From Streptomyces pseudovenezuelae (GTDB taxonomy: Bacteria > Actinomycetota > Actinomycetes > Streptomycetales > Streptomycetaceae): 64,000 nucleotides of DNA. Where the stretch lies: positions 412,501 through 476,500 of the forward strand of contig NZ_JARXVH010000002.1 in assembly GCF_029892565.1 (NCBI RefSeq), read 5' to 3'. The translations under genes and the position numbers were made by a program. The notes beneath the pieces are model-generated. The model searched no databases. It was not told where the DNA came from and worked only from the letters and a program-made list of their open reading frames with translations. The first letter of the stretch is position 1, and each line of letters starts with the position of its first letter. This document shows, piece by piece, positions 17,499 to 25,678 of this stretch.

Positions 17499-18026
17499 TC
17501 AGGTCCCTTCTGGGTCAGAGACGGCGCGCTCAGCCGCTTCGGTGAAGCTCAGACGCCTCCGCCTGCCTGGCCGCGGAGGCTGCGGGAAAGGTAGAAGAGG
17601 TTCGGGCACCTCCGGGACCGTGAGATCACTGCGTCCATGTCGTAGACGGATTGCACGTGCAGCCTCGAGAAGTTCCGCAGCTCCGCCGTCGCCCAGGTCG
17701 TGGATGAGCCGAAGAGCCTCGCGCGCGTCTGGGTAATCCTCGTAGACCGACAGAGATGTCAGTCCGTTATAACTGGGGAGTAGGTAAGCTACCGGAGAGC
17801 CCAACGCCCTTGCGAGGCCGATCAGTTGAGAGACCGTCGGATTAGCTTTGACTCCGTTCAGGAGGTCGTTCACGACCTGGTGGGTCATCGCGGGCTTGCC
17901 GCCGGGGGGCTCGGCTGTGCAGGTAGCGATGTCGCGCGTGCTCAGGGTCTTCCCGTCCGCCCTCAGCTTTCTACCGATCAGGACGGCGAGTTTGCTGGAG
18001 AGAGGGGTGTCCGGGCCGAGCGGCAT
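17499..18026 (-). CDS. XRE-family transcriptional regulator
   Basis: 175 aa from ATG 18026, chosen because AAGGAG lies 11 nt upstream; a longer frame to 18173 lacks a good site. An HTH with SSKLAVLIGRKL, TLSTRDIA, MTHQVVNDLLNG and NPTVSQLIGLARALGSPVAYL resembles Streptomyces Cro/C1-type repressors. The C-terminal third is Pro/Arg rich. Divergent from the small ORF and parB-like gene. A likely repressor of the element, by position. Confidence 0.72.
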   Translation of the reverse strand: MPLGPDTPLSSKLAVLIGRKLRADGKTLSTRDIATCTAEPPGGKPAMTHQVVNDLLNGVKANPTVSQLIGLARALGSPVAYLLPSYNGLTSLSVYEDYPDAREALRLIHDLGDGGAAELLEAARAIRLRHGRSDLTVPEVPEPLLPFPQPPRPGRRRRLSFTEAAERAVSDPEGT

Positions 18027-18367
18027 GGTGCTGGCTACTCCTTGTGACGCGGCAAGCCCGACCTGGTGGTGGGCGGCGGATGTGGTGCGCACCCAGTATC
18101 GCTGTGGGGCGTATGTGCACAGTGAGACAGCACAATGTCTATGTTGGTTGACAATGGGTAACGCTCCCAGCAAGATCTATAATCTCGGGCGCAGTAAGCG
18201 CGTGCTCGGCATGCGGGGCTGCCACCCCTCTATCACCTCCTTGAGTGCGAGATCGCGACGGGCGCTCAATTGGGTCTCGATGTGTGCCGCTAGCTCGCCT
18301 GTGTTGGGATCTAAGTTTGCTGCGGCTCATCGTGGGGGCGGAACGCTGTAATGCCGGGAGGCTACGG
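18027..18367. other. regulatory interval upstream of the XRE gene
   Basis: A perfect TATAAT is at 18178-18183 and TTGACA at 18148-18153; their 24-bp spacing is too long to be one promoter. ACAATG is repeated at 18132 and 18151. No gene seen. Probably holds the repressor operators and the divergent promoters. Confidence 0.4.
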
Positions 18368-18538
18368 GTGGGGATCGAGTTAGATCGAGTGCTGGCCCGG
18401 CTGGAGGGGTCGGGCGGAGTGGAAAACGTTGTCCTGGACGACGAGGCCGCACTCGCCGTGTTAGGTGCTCTGGCGATTGTCGACCTGAAGAGGGTCGACT
18501 GTGACGTGGAGTTCGTGACGGGCGCGGCTGCAAGTTGA
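18368..18538 (+). CDS. small hypothetical acidic protein
   Basis: 56 aa from GTG 18368 with GGGAGG about 7 nt upstream. It reads MGIELDRVLARLEGSGG, then DDEAALAVLGALAIVDLKRV, with periodic hydrophobic residues and good codon usage. Not recognised. It sits between the repressor and the ParB gene and may be an early regulatory gene of the element. Confidence 0.5.
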   Translation: MGIELDRVLARLEGSGGVENVVLDDEAALAVLGALAIVDLKRVDCDVEFVTGAAAS

Positions 18539-18615
18539 TCTACGCGAGTAGCCGGAAGCGGGCCCCGAATGGGGGTCCGCTTCCATACGTTTGACCTGCA
18601 AAAACTTATCGAAAA

Positions 18616-18645
18616 TTGTGGACCCCTCCGCTGAATGCATATAGA
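18616..18645 (+). promoter_or_regulatory. candidate promoter of the ParB-like gene
   Basis: TTGTGG (18616-18621) and TATAGA (18640-18645) are 18 bp apart in an AT-rich island 58 bp before the start codon, unusual for this GC-rich DNA. Confidence 0.45.
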
Positions 18646-18702
18646 ATAGAACCACAAGGAAGGGGGAAGAGAGAAGCCCCCGCCGACCTCTTGGAGATCG
18701 AA

Positions 18703-19872
18703 ATGTCGCACAAGTTCGCCACCCTGAAGATGCGTCAGATCCACCGCAACCCGAACCAGCCCCGCAAGTCCTTCGACGAGGACGCGCTGAACGAGCTGGC
18801 CGCGTCGATCAAGCAGCACGGCCTCCTTCAGCCCATCGTCGTTCGGAAGGTGGCGGAGGGCTACGAGCTCGTGGTCGGCGAGCGCCGCTTCCGCGCCAGC
18901 GAACTCGCGGACAAAATCACCATCGAGGCGAAGATCCTGCTGCCCGACGGTGAGTCCGAGATCAGCGACATGGATTCCTTCGAGAAGGCCATGGCCGAGA
19001 ACCTGAACCGCGAGGACATGCTCCCGCTGGAGGAAGCGCGCGGGTTCAAGAAGGTCCTGGATGACAAGGAGGGAGCCACGCCCGCCAGCGTCGCGAAGAC
19101 GTTCTCCAAGTCGGTCCCGTTCGTCAACCAGCGCCTGGCCCTGCTCGCCCTGCGCCCGGAGATTCAAACGGCCGTCGACCTTGGGCACATCGGTACCCAG
19201 GCCGCTGTCCAGATCGCCGCACTCTCGAAGGACAACCAGAAGGCGGTCTTCCAGGACTGGAAGAAGGGCGACAAGAACGACAACCAGCTCGTCCACATCG
19301 CCTACGCCATACGCAAGCAGGAGAAGGCGGCCCAGCAGGACTCCATGGTCGACATCGACGAGATGACCCCCGAGGAGAAGGCCGAACGGAGTCGCGCGCA
19401 GGCCAAGACCAAGAGCGACCTCGACGCCATCGAGGGGATGTGGGCGCTGCTGGACAGCATCGGCAAGGCGGACCCCATGGAGCTGGCCCGCGCCCTGGCG
19501 GGGGAGGTCGGCAAGCGGCTTGAGCAGATGGACCGGGTGGCGGACGTCGTACAGAAGGCCCGGTTCCAACTCCGTCAGGCGAAGGCGCACGCCGACGCCA
19601 GCGAGATCATGGTCAACCCCGCCGCCGCAGCGCCCGACCTGGTGGCCGAGGCCGACGCCGTACTCGCTCAGGTGGACCCGGCTGCGGGCGACGCCGACGC
19701 GGAGACACAGGCCGAGCCCGCCACGGAGCCGGAGGCCGCCCCGGCCGCCGACGTCGACGCGGAGACCGAGGTCACCCCGGCCGCCGACGTGGAGCCCGAG
19801 AGCCCGGCAGAGCCGGAGGAGGACGACGCCGAGGTCGAGGCGGCGACCCAGCCGGTCGCCGTCGCAGCCTGA
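18703..19872 (+). CDS. ParB/Spo0J-like protein
   Basis: 389 aa from ATG 18703 with GGAG 7 bp upstream. The N-domain has the ParB boxes (IHRNPNQPRKSFDEDALNEL, HGLLQPIVVRKV, VVGERRFRASEL), followed by an HTH domain (MLPLEEARGFKKVLD, SVAKTFSKSVPFVNQRL). The last 80 residues are Ala/Glu/Pro rich and low complexity. Such proteins centre plasmids and phage genomes on parS, but no parA is visible in the window. So it may instead regulate, or act with the two further ParB-domain genes downstream. A terminator follows. Confidence 0.88.
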   Translation: MSHKFATLKMRQIHRNPNQPRKSFDEDALNELAASIKQHGLLQPIVVRKVAEGYELVVGERRFRASELADKITIEAKILLPDGESEISDMDSFEKAMAENLNREDMLPLEEARGFKKVLDDKEGATPASVAKTFSKSVPFVNQRLALLALRPEIQTAVDLGHIGTQAAVQIAALSKDNQKAVFQDWKKGDKNDNQLVHIAYAIRKQEKAAQQDSMVDIDEMTPEEKAERSRAQAKTKSDLDAIEGMWALLDSIGKADPMELARALAGEVGKRLEQMDRVADVVQKARFQLRQAKAHADASEIMVNPAAAAPDLVAEADAVLAQVDPAAGDADAETQAEPATEPEAAPAADVDAETEVTPAADVEPESPAEPEEDDAEVEAATQPVAVAA

Positions 19873-19884
19873 CCCGTCCATCCC

Positions 19885-19909
19885 GGGGCGGCCCCCAGCG
19901 GGCCGCCCC
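19885..19909 (+). terminator. Rho-independent terminator after the ParB gene
   Basis: A perfect 10-bp stem GGGGCGGCCC with a 5-nt loop, followed by CTTCTGT. It lies 12 bp after the stop. Confidence 0.7.
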
Positions 19910-19929
19910 CTTCTGTCTGGAGCCCCACA

Positions 19930-20250
19930 GTGATGAACGACATCCAGTCCATGCGCAACATCAACCGCAACCTGTTCGACGTGCCGGCCTCCGCCAACGC
20001 CCTTGAGGAGTACGACTCCGACGTGGCCCAGCTCGTCCGTGAGGCTGCGGCGCACCTGTTCAAGGCGCGCCGTGACAAGGACGGAGCCGCCCTGAACGAG
20101 GCCTACAACCTCACCCTGATCGCCGCCTCCGACCTCATGAAGGGTGCCGGTAGTTCGGTGTACGTGCGCACTCACGTCATGGTCACGACCCGCCTGGTCG
20201 AGCTCGAAGCGGCGCTGCTCGCCGCCGAGGCCAAGACTGCCAGCGAGTGA
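19930..20250 (+). CDS. hypothetical helical protein
   Basis: 106 aa from GTG 19930 (ATG 19933 follows directly). It is predicted mostly alpha-helical: DVAQLVREAAAHLFKARRDK, AYNLTLIAASDLMKGAG, RTHVMVTTRLVELEAALLA. No known domain recognised. It starts 10 bp before the end of the methyltransferase leader and is probably co-transcribed with it. Confidence 0.65.
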   Translation: MMNDIQSMRNINRNLFDVPASANALEEYDSDVAQLVREAAAHLFKARRDKDGAALNEAYNLTLIAASDLMKGAGSSVYVRTHVMVTTRLVELEAALLAAEAKTASE

Positions 20251-20260
20251 GGAAACGACC

Positions 20261-21070
20261 GTGAAGATAGATACCGACGTTCTCAAGGTCATCCGCTCCG
20301 CCACGGTCGACGGCCTGACGCTCCGTCTCAACGGCACGCTCGACCGGAAACTGTACGACCGGGTCAACCTGGCCCTTCAGGCGGTCGGCGGCACCTGGAA
20401 CCGCTACCAGCGCGCCCACCTCTTCCCCTTCGCCGCTGCCGATGCCATCGCGGGGCTGCTCGCCACGGGCGAGGTGATCACCGACGTCGACCGCGGGTAC
20501 TTCCCCACGCCGAAGCCCCTTGTCGAACAGCTCCTGGACCTGGCCGAACTCACCGCCGGTTGCGAGGTGTTGGAGCCGTCGGCCGGACGCGGCGACATCG
20601 CCAAGGCCGCAGCTGCCCGCGGCGCCGTGGTCGACTGCATCGAACTCGACACCGCTCGCGCCGAGCACATCCGCGCCGGCGGATACGCCCGTGAGGTCAC
20701 GGCCGCCGATTTCTTCAGCGTGAAGATGCAGCGCCGCTACCAACGGGTCATCATGAACCCGCCGTTCGCTGACCGGCAGGACATCCGGCACGTCCAGCGG
20801 GCGTTGCGCTTCGTGCAGCCGGGCGGCCTGGTCGTGGCCGTCATGTACGGCAGCCTCCCGTACCGGAGCGACCGCAAGGCCAAGGACTTCCGGGCACGAG
20901 TCCGGGAGGCGCGAGGGGCGATCACGGAACTGCCCGACGACGCGTTCCCGGGCGGCGTGTCCACGGTGGTTGCCGTCATCCCGGTCCGAGAGCCTGCACC
21001 GCCCTCTCTGTTCAACCCCCAGGCGCCTAGGCCCGAGGACTTCACCCCAAGACCCGCAGTGGCCCAGTAG
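20261..21070 (+). CDS. class I DNA methyltransferase (N6-adenine type)
   Basis: 269 aa from GTG 20261. A SAM-binding motif EPSAGRGDIAKAAAARG and the catalytic NPPFADRQD motif are intact, the latter typical of N6-adenine DNA methyltransferases. There is no separate target-recognition domain and no restriction gene beside it, so it is an orphan. Phage-borne orphan methyltransferases usually protect the element DNA or tune gene expression. The 90-residue N-terminal lead (KLYDRVNLALQAVGGTWNRY) resembles phage-type leaders that precede such domains. Confidence 0.85.
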   Translation: MKIDTDVLKVIRSATVDGLTLRLNGTLDRKLYDRVNLALQAVGGTWNRYQRAHLFPFAAADAIAGLLATGEVITDVDRGYFPTPKPLVEQLLDLAELTAGCEVLEPSAGRGDIAKAAAARGAVVDCIELDTARAEHIRAGGYAREVTAADFFSVKMQRRYQRVIMNPPFADRQDIRHVQRALRFVQPGGLVVAVMYGSLPYRSDRKAKDFRARVREARGAITELPDDAFPGGVSTVVAVIPVREPAPPSLFNPQAPRPEDFTPRPAVAQ

Positions 21071-21414
21071 GAGCTGTTGTTCACCGACTCGCCGACGGTT
21101 CACGGCACGGCGCCGCTCGACGGGTTCGAGTGCGGAGCTGCGCCACGCCTGAAAATAGATCCCAACACTGATGCGTGATACGTTCTATCTCGTTGGTAGG
21201 GGCGGCCTCAGTCGAGAAACCGGCTCACCAGCGTGCCGTGGCATGCGGCACTCCCCTTCGGTGCCTGGCGGGTGGCCAATCCCCCGCGCCCTACCCGCCA
21301 GGCACCGGCCCCGCACCTGAGCGGAGCCACCGGAGCGCCGCCAAGATCCACAATCACGACCGGACCCGCCCTCGCCTCACGCCGGGGGCGGGTCCCCGTG
21401 CACTCAGGAGCGCC
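21071..21414. other. intergenic interval with hairpin
   Basis: No convincing gene. Its right end carries the hairpin at 21362-21395. An AT-richer stretch (GAAAATAGATCCC, GATACGTTCTATC) near 21150-21195 may contain a promoter. Confidence 0.4.
21362..21395 (+). terminator. hairpin, terminator or attenuator
   Basis: GGACCCGCC and GGCGGGTCC form a perfect 9-bp stem with a 16-nt loop, 20 bp before the next start codon. No T tract. Confidence 0.5.
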
Positions 21415-21603
21415 ATGAACACAGAGGACTTCGCTGGGCACCCAGAAGAACGCGAGCTGTACGAACGTCTCCTCGTCGAGCGGGACGGGACACCGATCAG
21501 GGCCCTCGCTGAACGTGACCCGGGCCTCGAAGTACCAGCAGACCCCGATCCAGACACGACCCGGCACCTCACGGAACTCGAAGCAGCCGCATCTCCCCGA
21601 TGA
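21415..21603 (+). CDS. small acidic hypothetical protein
   Basis: 62 aa from ATG 21415 with CAGGAG 6 nt upstream. Sequence MNTEDFAGHPEERELYERLL, then IRALAERDPGLEVPADPDPD, is acidic and helical at the start. Not recognised. It overlaps the next small gene by ATGA, so the pair is translationally coupled. Confidence 0.6.
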   Translation: MNTEDFAGHPEERELYERLLVERDGTPIRALAERDPGLEVPADPDPDTTRHLTELEAAASPR

Positions 21604-21749
21604 CGAAGGCGACATGGAGCATGACCGCCAAGCAGGCACCGCCCGCAGAGTCGGAGCGCCGGACACCTCCCGTACCCGGTGCGGTGTGGTGCCGATCCTG
21701 TGACTCCTGGTGCCTGCCTACCGGCATCTGTGGCTGCAACAACCGGTAA
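21600..21749 (+). CDS. 49-aa Cys-rich, zinc-ribbon-like small protein
   Basis: 49 aa from ATG 21600, overlapping the previous stop. The second half has five Cys in the pattern WCRSCDSWCLPTGICGCNNR, compatible with a single zinc site. Similar tiny Cys-rich proteins ending in CNNR occur in Streptomyces mobile elements as far as I recall, without known function. The stop TAA and a following ATG overlap (TAATG). Confidence 0.6.
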   Translation: MTKATWSMTAKQAPPAESERRTPPVPGAVWCRSCDSWCLPTGICGCNNR

Positions 21750-21795
21750 TGCACACCCTTCTGCGCCTTCTCGCCGACGCGATGGCCGTCCTCTC

Positions 21796-21993
21796 ATGGC
21801 GGCCATCGCCGTTGCCGCCTGGGTCGTCGCAGGGGCGTTTTGGGTGCAGCTCGGCGGCGGCGGAGTCCTTCTCGCCAGCCTCTTGGCCTTCCCCGCCTGC
21901 GGGCTGGTGGCCGCCGCCATCCACCACGTTCAGCGATGCGTGGGCGGTCGGCGACTAACGGACCGACTGAACCCCCGCCCCGGCTCGGCGTGA
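21796..21993 (+). CDS. small two-helix membrane protein
   Basis: 65 aa from ATG 21796. Two hydrophobic helices (MAAIAVAAWVVAGAFWVQLG and GVLLASLLAFPACGLVAAAI) then a basic tail. The +2 frame starting at ATG 21749 is coupled to the upstream gene but loses coding character after codon 20. A frameshift between the two frames would join MHTLLRLLADAMAVL to this membrane protein. Function unknown. Confidence 0.45.
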   Translation: MAAIAVAAWVVAGAFWVQLGGGGVLLASLLAFPACGLVAAAIHHVQRCVGGRRLTDRLNPRPGSA

Positions 21994-22050
21994 TCGTCTA
22001 GTCTGAACTAGCTGTAGGGCGCGGGGAACGGCCTACACAAGGGACGCCCA

Positions 22051-22713
22051 GTGACCTCGACGCCCGCCAACATCCCCGAACTGCTCCTGCCGCTCGCCGT
22101 CCCCACAGAGGACCTCGTTCCGTACTACCGGAACCCCCGCAACGGTGACCTCCCCTCGATCGCCGAATCGCTGACCGTCAACGGCCAGTACCGCGCGATC
22201 GTCGTCAACAAGGGCACCCACACGGGCCGCCACAACGAGATCCTGGCAGGCAACCACACGCACGCGGCTGCCCAGCAGCTCGGCTGGGAGCGGATCGCCG
22301 TCACCTGGGTCGACGTCGACGACGACGCGGCGGCCCGCATCGTCATCGTCGACAACCGGACCAACGACCTCGCCGGATACGACAGCGTGCTCCTGGCCGA
22401 GATCCTTTCCGAGATCCCGGACCTGGCCGGTACCGGCTACGACCGCGAGAGCGTAGACCGGCTCCTCGACGACACCTCCCTGCCCGAGACGCTGGAACTC
22501 ACCTCCGACGGTGCGGGCACCGGTGCCGCAGCCACCGTCGACTACCTCCAGTGGGGCTACCTCCAGTGGGAGTCCAAGCGGGTCCGGATCACCTCCGAAG
22601 AGGTCGAAGCCCTCAACGCCATCTACACGAAGTTCGTGGACGACACCAACAGCGACCTCGGCTTCGGCTGGCACGTCTTGCAGCAGGCCCACGAGGAGGG
22701 CGAGGTGGCATGA
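22051..22713 (+). CDS. ParB/Srx-domain protein
   Basis: 220 aa from GTG 22051. The ParB N-domain runs from about residue 10 to 110: VPTEDLVPYYRNPRNGDLPS, SLTVNGQYRAIVVNKG, ILAGNHTHAAAQQLGW, then VIVDNRTNDLAGYDSVLLAEI. No HTH follows, so it is the nuclease/CTPase-like ParB fold without the partition module. Phage members often accompany methyltransferases. It ends in ATGA, overlapping the ParB-methyltransferase gene. Confidence 0.85.
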   Translation: MTSTPANIPELLLPLAVPTEDLVPYYRNPRNGDLPSIAESLTVNGQYRAIVVNKGTHTGRHNEILAGNHTHAAAQQLGWERIAVTWVDVDDDAAARIVIVDNRTNDLAGYDSVLLAEILSEIPDLAGTGYDRESVDRLLDDTSLPETLELTSDGAGTGAAATVDYLQWGYLQWESKRVRITSEEVEALNAIYTKFVDDTNSDLGFGWHVLQQAHEEGEVA

Positions 22714-24155
22714 GCAGCGCGCCCACCACGACGTTCTATGAGGCGTACCCGCTCGACCGGCTTCGCCCCGCCGACTACAACCCGCGCCGCCTCAGCGAGG
22801 AGGCGTTCGTCAGGCTTCAGGCGTCGCTGCGCCGCCACGGTGTTGTGAAGCCCGTCATCCTCAACGCCGACGGCACGCTGGTCGCGGGCCACCAGAGAAC
22901 CAAGGGCCTCCAGGCCATCGGCCTGACGCACACGCCCGCGGTCATGCTGGGCACGAAGGTCAGGTTGCAGGACGAGATCCAGTTCAACCTGCTGCACAAC
23001 CGAGTCGAGACGGAGGCCAGTGTCGTATACGCCGAGCCCGGCGTCATCGGCGCCTGGTCGTGGATTCCATGGCAGTCCATCCGGGTCGCGGAACGAAAAA
23101 ACCTGTCCTTCGTCAACGCCATCGGGCACATGACCGCCGGCCACGGCCCGTGGGGGAGCGTCGTCATCGACGACCAGGGCCGCATCGTCCTCAACGCCGA
23201 ATACGCCGTCGTCGCCTCCATCAACCGCTTCGACCTCCTCGCCTGGACCGTCACGTCGGCCGACGCCGCCCAGCTCCACGCCGACCTCACCGGCGAGTAC
23301 GGCGTCTACGACTGGACCGCCATCGAGAGCAAGGCCCCGGTGTGGAACCAGCACATCGTGCAGCCCAAGAGGCTCCGCAAGTTCTCCTCCAAGGCCAAGG
23401 CCGGAAAGCTCGCCTACGGCTCCGAGACCTGGGACCAGTTGGTCACGCCCTGGCTCAAGCCCACCCACCGGGTCGTGGACTTCGGCGCTGGGTACGGCGA
23501 CTACGCCAAGCACCTGCGCGCCAAGGGCTTCAACATCCACGACTACGAGCCTTACCGCTGCCGGGACGGCTCGTACGCCGTCGACATCCGCGCCGTCGTC
23601 GGCATGATCCGCGACATCGACAAGGACATCCAGACCAACGGCCTGTACGACGTGGTGGTCCTAGACTCCGTCATCAACGCCACCACCACCCTCGACTACC
23701 AGCACTGGGTGATGACCACCGTCAACGCCCTCTGCTCGGCGGACGGGGTCGTGTGCCTCGGCACGCGCAACCTGGCCCGTGAACTCCGGGACGAGCAGGC
23801 CAAGCGGGTCACCTCCCGGACCGCCACCACCAAGATGAGCTTCCTCGACGAGGACAACGTCGAGATGAACTTCGTCAAGGGGAAGTGGCAGAAGCTGCGT
23901 TTCCATACCCCCGAGACCCTGGAGCCGCTGCTCCGCCGCTACTTCGAGGACGTGAAGGTCACCGACCTCAGCGGCTCGAACATCAAGGCCACCTGTCGCC
24001 GCCCCATCGTGCTCCCCAAGGAGGAATACGAGAGGGCATTCGAAGAGGAATTCAATATGCCTTACCCGAATGGATTCCGGCATGACAGGCATCTGGAATT
24101 GGTGGGAAATTTGATAAAATTGGTAGTAGGGAGAAATGAATCTCTTGCCAATTGA
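22710..24155 (+). CDS. ParB-domain and SAM-methyltransferase fusion
   Basis: 481 aa from ATG 22710. The first 100 residues form a ParB-like domain (YNPRRLSEEAFVRLQASLRR, VVKPVILNADGTLVAGHQR, NLLHNRVETEASVVY). The middle segment (residues 110-240) is unassigned. From about residue 240 a class I methyltransferase follows: TWDQLVTPWLKPTHRVVDFG with GAGYGDYAKHLRAKG as the SAM loop, YDVVVLDSVINATTT as motif IV, and CLGTRN. Motif IV lacks the usual [DN]PP[YFW], so the target need not be adenine. It is coupled to the preceding ParB gene. Probably a DNA-modification protein of the element; substrate unknown. Confidence 0.82.
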   Translation: MSSAPTTTFYEAYPLDRLRPADYNPRRLSEEAFVRLQASLRRHGVVKPVILNADGTLVAGHQRTKGLQAIGLTHTPAVMLGTKVRLQDEIQFNLLHNRVETEASVVYAEPGVIGAWSWIPWQSIRVAERKNLSFVNAIGHMTAGHGPWGSVVIDDQGRIVLNAEYAVVASINRFDLLAWTVTSADAAQLHADLTGEYGVYDWTAIESKAPVWNQHIVQPKRLRKFSSKAKAGKLAYGSETWDQLVTPWLKPTHRVVDFGAGYGDYAKHLRAKGFNIHDYEPYRCRDGSYAVDIRAVVGMIRDIDKDIQTNGLYDVVVLDSVINATTTLDYQHWVMTTVNALCSADGVVCLGTRNLARELRDEQAKRVTSRTATTKMSFLDEDNVEMNFVKGKWQKLRFHTPETLEPLLRRYFEDVKVTDLSGSNIKATCRRPIVLPKEEYERAFEEEFNMPYPNGFRHDRHLELVGNLIKLVVGRNESLAN

Positions 24156-24175
24156 ATCGGGCAAATGGGGAACGG

Positions 24176-24688
24176 ATGTCGCAGCGAATACAGGTCCAAA
24201 TTGAATCGCGAACTCGGTACCACATCATGTGGCTGGCAGGAGTGCGGCATGTAGCCCTCGACCAACACTGCCTGCGCAGCTTCGGCCAGCCCGACCGTCC
24301 CCGGTTCGACGTCAGCCGCCGGCACCAGACGATCGAACTCCCCGAGCGCAACCCGCCCTTGGCCTGGTATCTGTGCGCGCTGCCCAACCCGTGGAAGTGG
24401 AGCGACAATGCGCACCTTGCCTTCGAGGGCGCACCTGGAGAGCAGTGGGAGGGGCCCGCCCTGGTGCCGGGCCTGTATGTGCACCTGGAGAACGCTCGCC
24501 CCATCACCGGATGGGGCGAGCACAACATCCCCGAGAGCGAGCCGCGCCGGAAGTCGGTCCGCTACCGGACCTGCCGCAACTACCAGTTCGCCTGGTGGCT
24601 GCGCACTGAGCGAAACGCCCCCGACGCGCCACCCGAGTACATGCCGCCCAAGCGGCCCGGCGAGGGCGAGCAGATGTCACTGATGTGA
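24176..24688 (+). CDS. hypothetical protein with Trp-rich core
   Basis: 170 aa from ATG 24176 (GGGGAA upstream; TTG 24152 would overlap the previous stop). It is rich in aromatic residues (LPNPWKWSDNAHLAFEG, YRTCRNYQFAWWLR). No domain recognised. It follows the ParB-methyltransferase by 20 bp, same strand, and may work with it. Confidence 0.65.
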   Translation: MSQRIQVQIESRTRYHIMWLAGVRHVALDQHCLRSFGQPDRPRFDVSRRHQTIELPERNPPLAWYLCALPNPWKWSDNAHLAFEGAPGEQWEGPALVPGLYVHLENARPITGWGEHNIPESEPRRKSVRYRTCRNYQFAWWLRTERNAPDAPPEYMPPKRPGEGEQMSLM

Positions 24689-24913
24689 TGCTGGTGGGGT
24701 CGGGCGAACACCGTCTGGCCCCACTGCCGTCTCCTGGTCTCGCCTGGCCTCATCCGCCGCCCCGGTCGTCTCCTCGCCGCGCACGGTACGAACCAGCGCC
24801 CGCCATGAATCGACGAGAGGCGGTAGCTGGTCGAGGAGCCCTTTGGCTACGAAGATGACGACGGAGAGCACTCCGGCCCAGGCCAAGATCCACAGGGTGA
24901 GGGTTGAGTCCAC
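24677..24913 (-). CDS. small single-pass membrane protein
   Basis: 78 aa from GTG 24913 with AAAGGGAAG upstream. One N-terminal helix (LWILAWAGVLSVVIFVAKGLL) precedes a charged cytoplasmic-type tail. It converges with and overlaps the preceding gene by 12 nt. Function unknown. Confidence 0.5.
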   Translation of the reverse strand: MDSTLTLWILAWAGVLSVVIFVAKGLLDQLPPLVDSWRALVRTVRGEETTGAADEARRDQETAVGPDGVRPTPPASHQ

Positions 24914-25304
24914 CGTTCGACTTCCCTTTCAACGGGCCGAACTGTGCGCGGGCACACTCAGTTCGGCCATGGTCAATGGCTGAACTGAGTTTCGTGCCGG
25001 CGATTGAAACTCAGGTCTTGCAGTTCCGCCAGGGTTTCGAGTGCGTGTGGAGAAGTGAAGCCTGCCAAGGCAATACGGCTGTCGATGGACCGAGCAGGTC
25101 ACCGGATCCGCTCGTTGGATCGCCAGCTTGGGCACGACGACGGTCAGTACGTAACTGCCCGTCGGGCCCCACTTCCAAGACCACGGTAGCTGACGGGTGC
25201 GCGTCGGGGGTGGGAATCGTCGACTCCACTGCCACGCAACTAGAACGTTGCGGAGTGGGGTCATGGACTCAAGTGCAACCCCAGTGTCGCTTGTTAGAAC
25301 GTGC
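24914..25304. other. intergenic interval with nested inverted repeats
   Basis: No gene seen. It contains the overlapping hairpins described at 24936-24990 and the downstream end of the decayed transposase. Confidence 0.5.
24936..24990. repeat. two mutually exclusive hairpins built from AGTTCGGCC repeats
   Basis: GGCCGAACT near 24936 can pair with AGTTCGGCC at 24959-24967. The same right arm, ACTCAGTTCgGCCAT, can instead pair with ATGGCtGAACTGAGT ending at 24990. Only one can form at a time. It lies just upstream of the minus-strand membrane gene start at 24913. Confidence 0.5.
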
Positions 25305-25640
25305 CTACGTGGAGAGGTGGACGAGGCACTTATAGCGGCAGAGGGCGGCAGCAAGTCCGAGAAGTGCCAGGTAGTTGCGAGGATGGCGCTCGTGGCGGGG
25401 GTTGAGTCTGCGGTAGCCGGACAGCTGCCAGCGATACGCCCTCCGATCCGCCTGCCACTCAGCCATTTCCGTAGGTCGGCCCGGTCGTACGCCTTGTCAG
25501 CATGAAGGCGCTGGGGCTTGAAGTAGGGGCCGCAGCGGGTGTCGTGTCTTGTTTGGTGACTCGTGTTGGCGCTTCCGGGACCACGGGCGCTGGAAGGGCT
25601 CCCACGGTTCATCCGGCACCGGCCGCTCAACGATTCCCAT
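25305..25640 (-). pseudogene. IS5-family transposase remnant
   Basis: Pieces of one transposase lie in order but in different frames. The N-terminus MGIVERPVPDEPWEPFQRPW starts at ATG 25640. Then comes LHADKAYDRADLRKWLSGRR (around the first catalytic region). After that, WQLSGYRRLNPRHERHPRNY and LALLGLAAALCRYKCL run to TAG at 25305-25307. Internal deletions and at least one frameshift have removed most of the DDE domain, so it is dead. Confidence 0.8.
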
Positions 25641-25678
25641 GCCAGCAGGCTATCGAACATGCCAAATCTAGGGGTTCA

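Noticed and set aside
18139..20367. Long minus-strand ORF opposite the ParB gene
   Set aside because: Shadow of real plus-strand coding; no sensible product.
15609..21169. CCAACACT half-site also at 21162-21169, as a second operator
   Set aside because: An 8-mer is expected about once per 65 kb by chance; no dyad partner at the second site.
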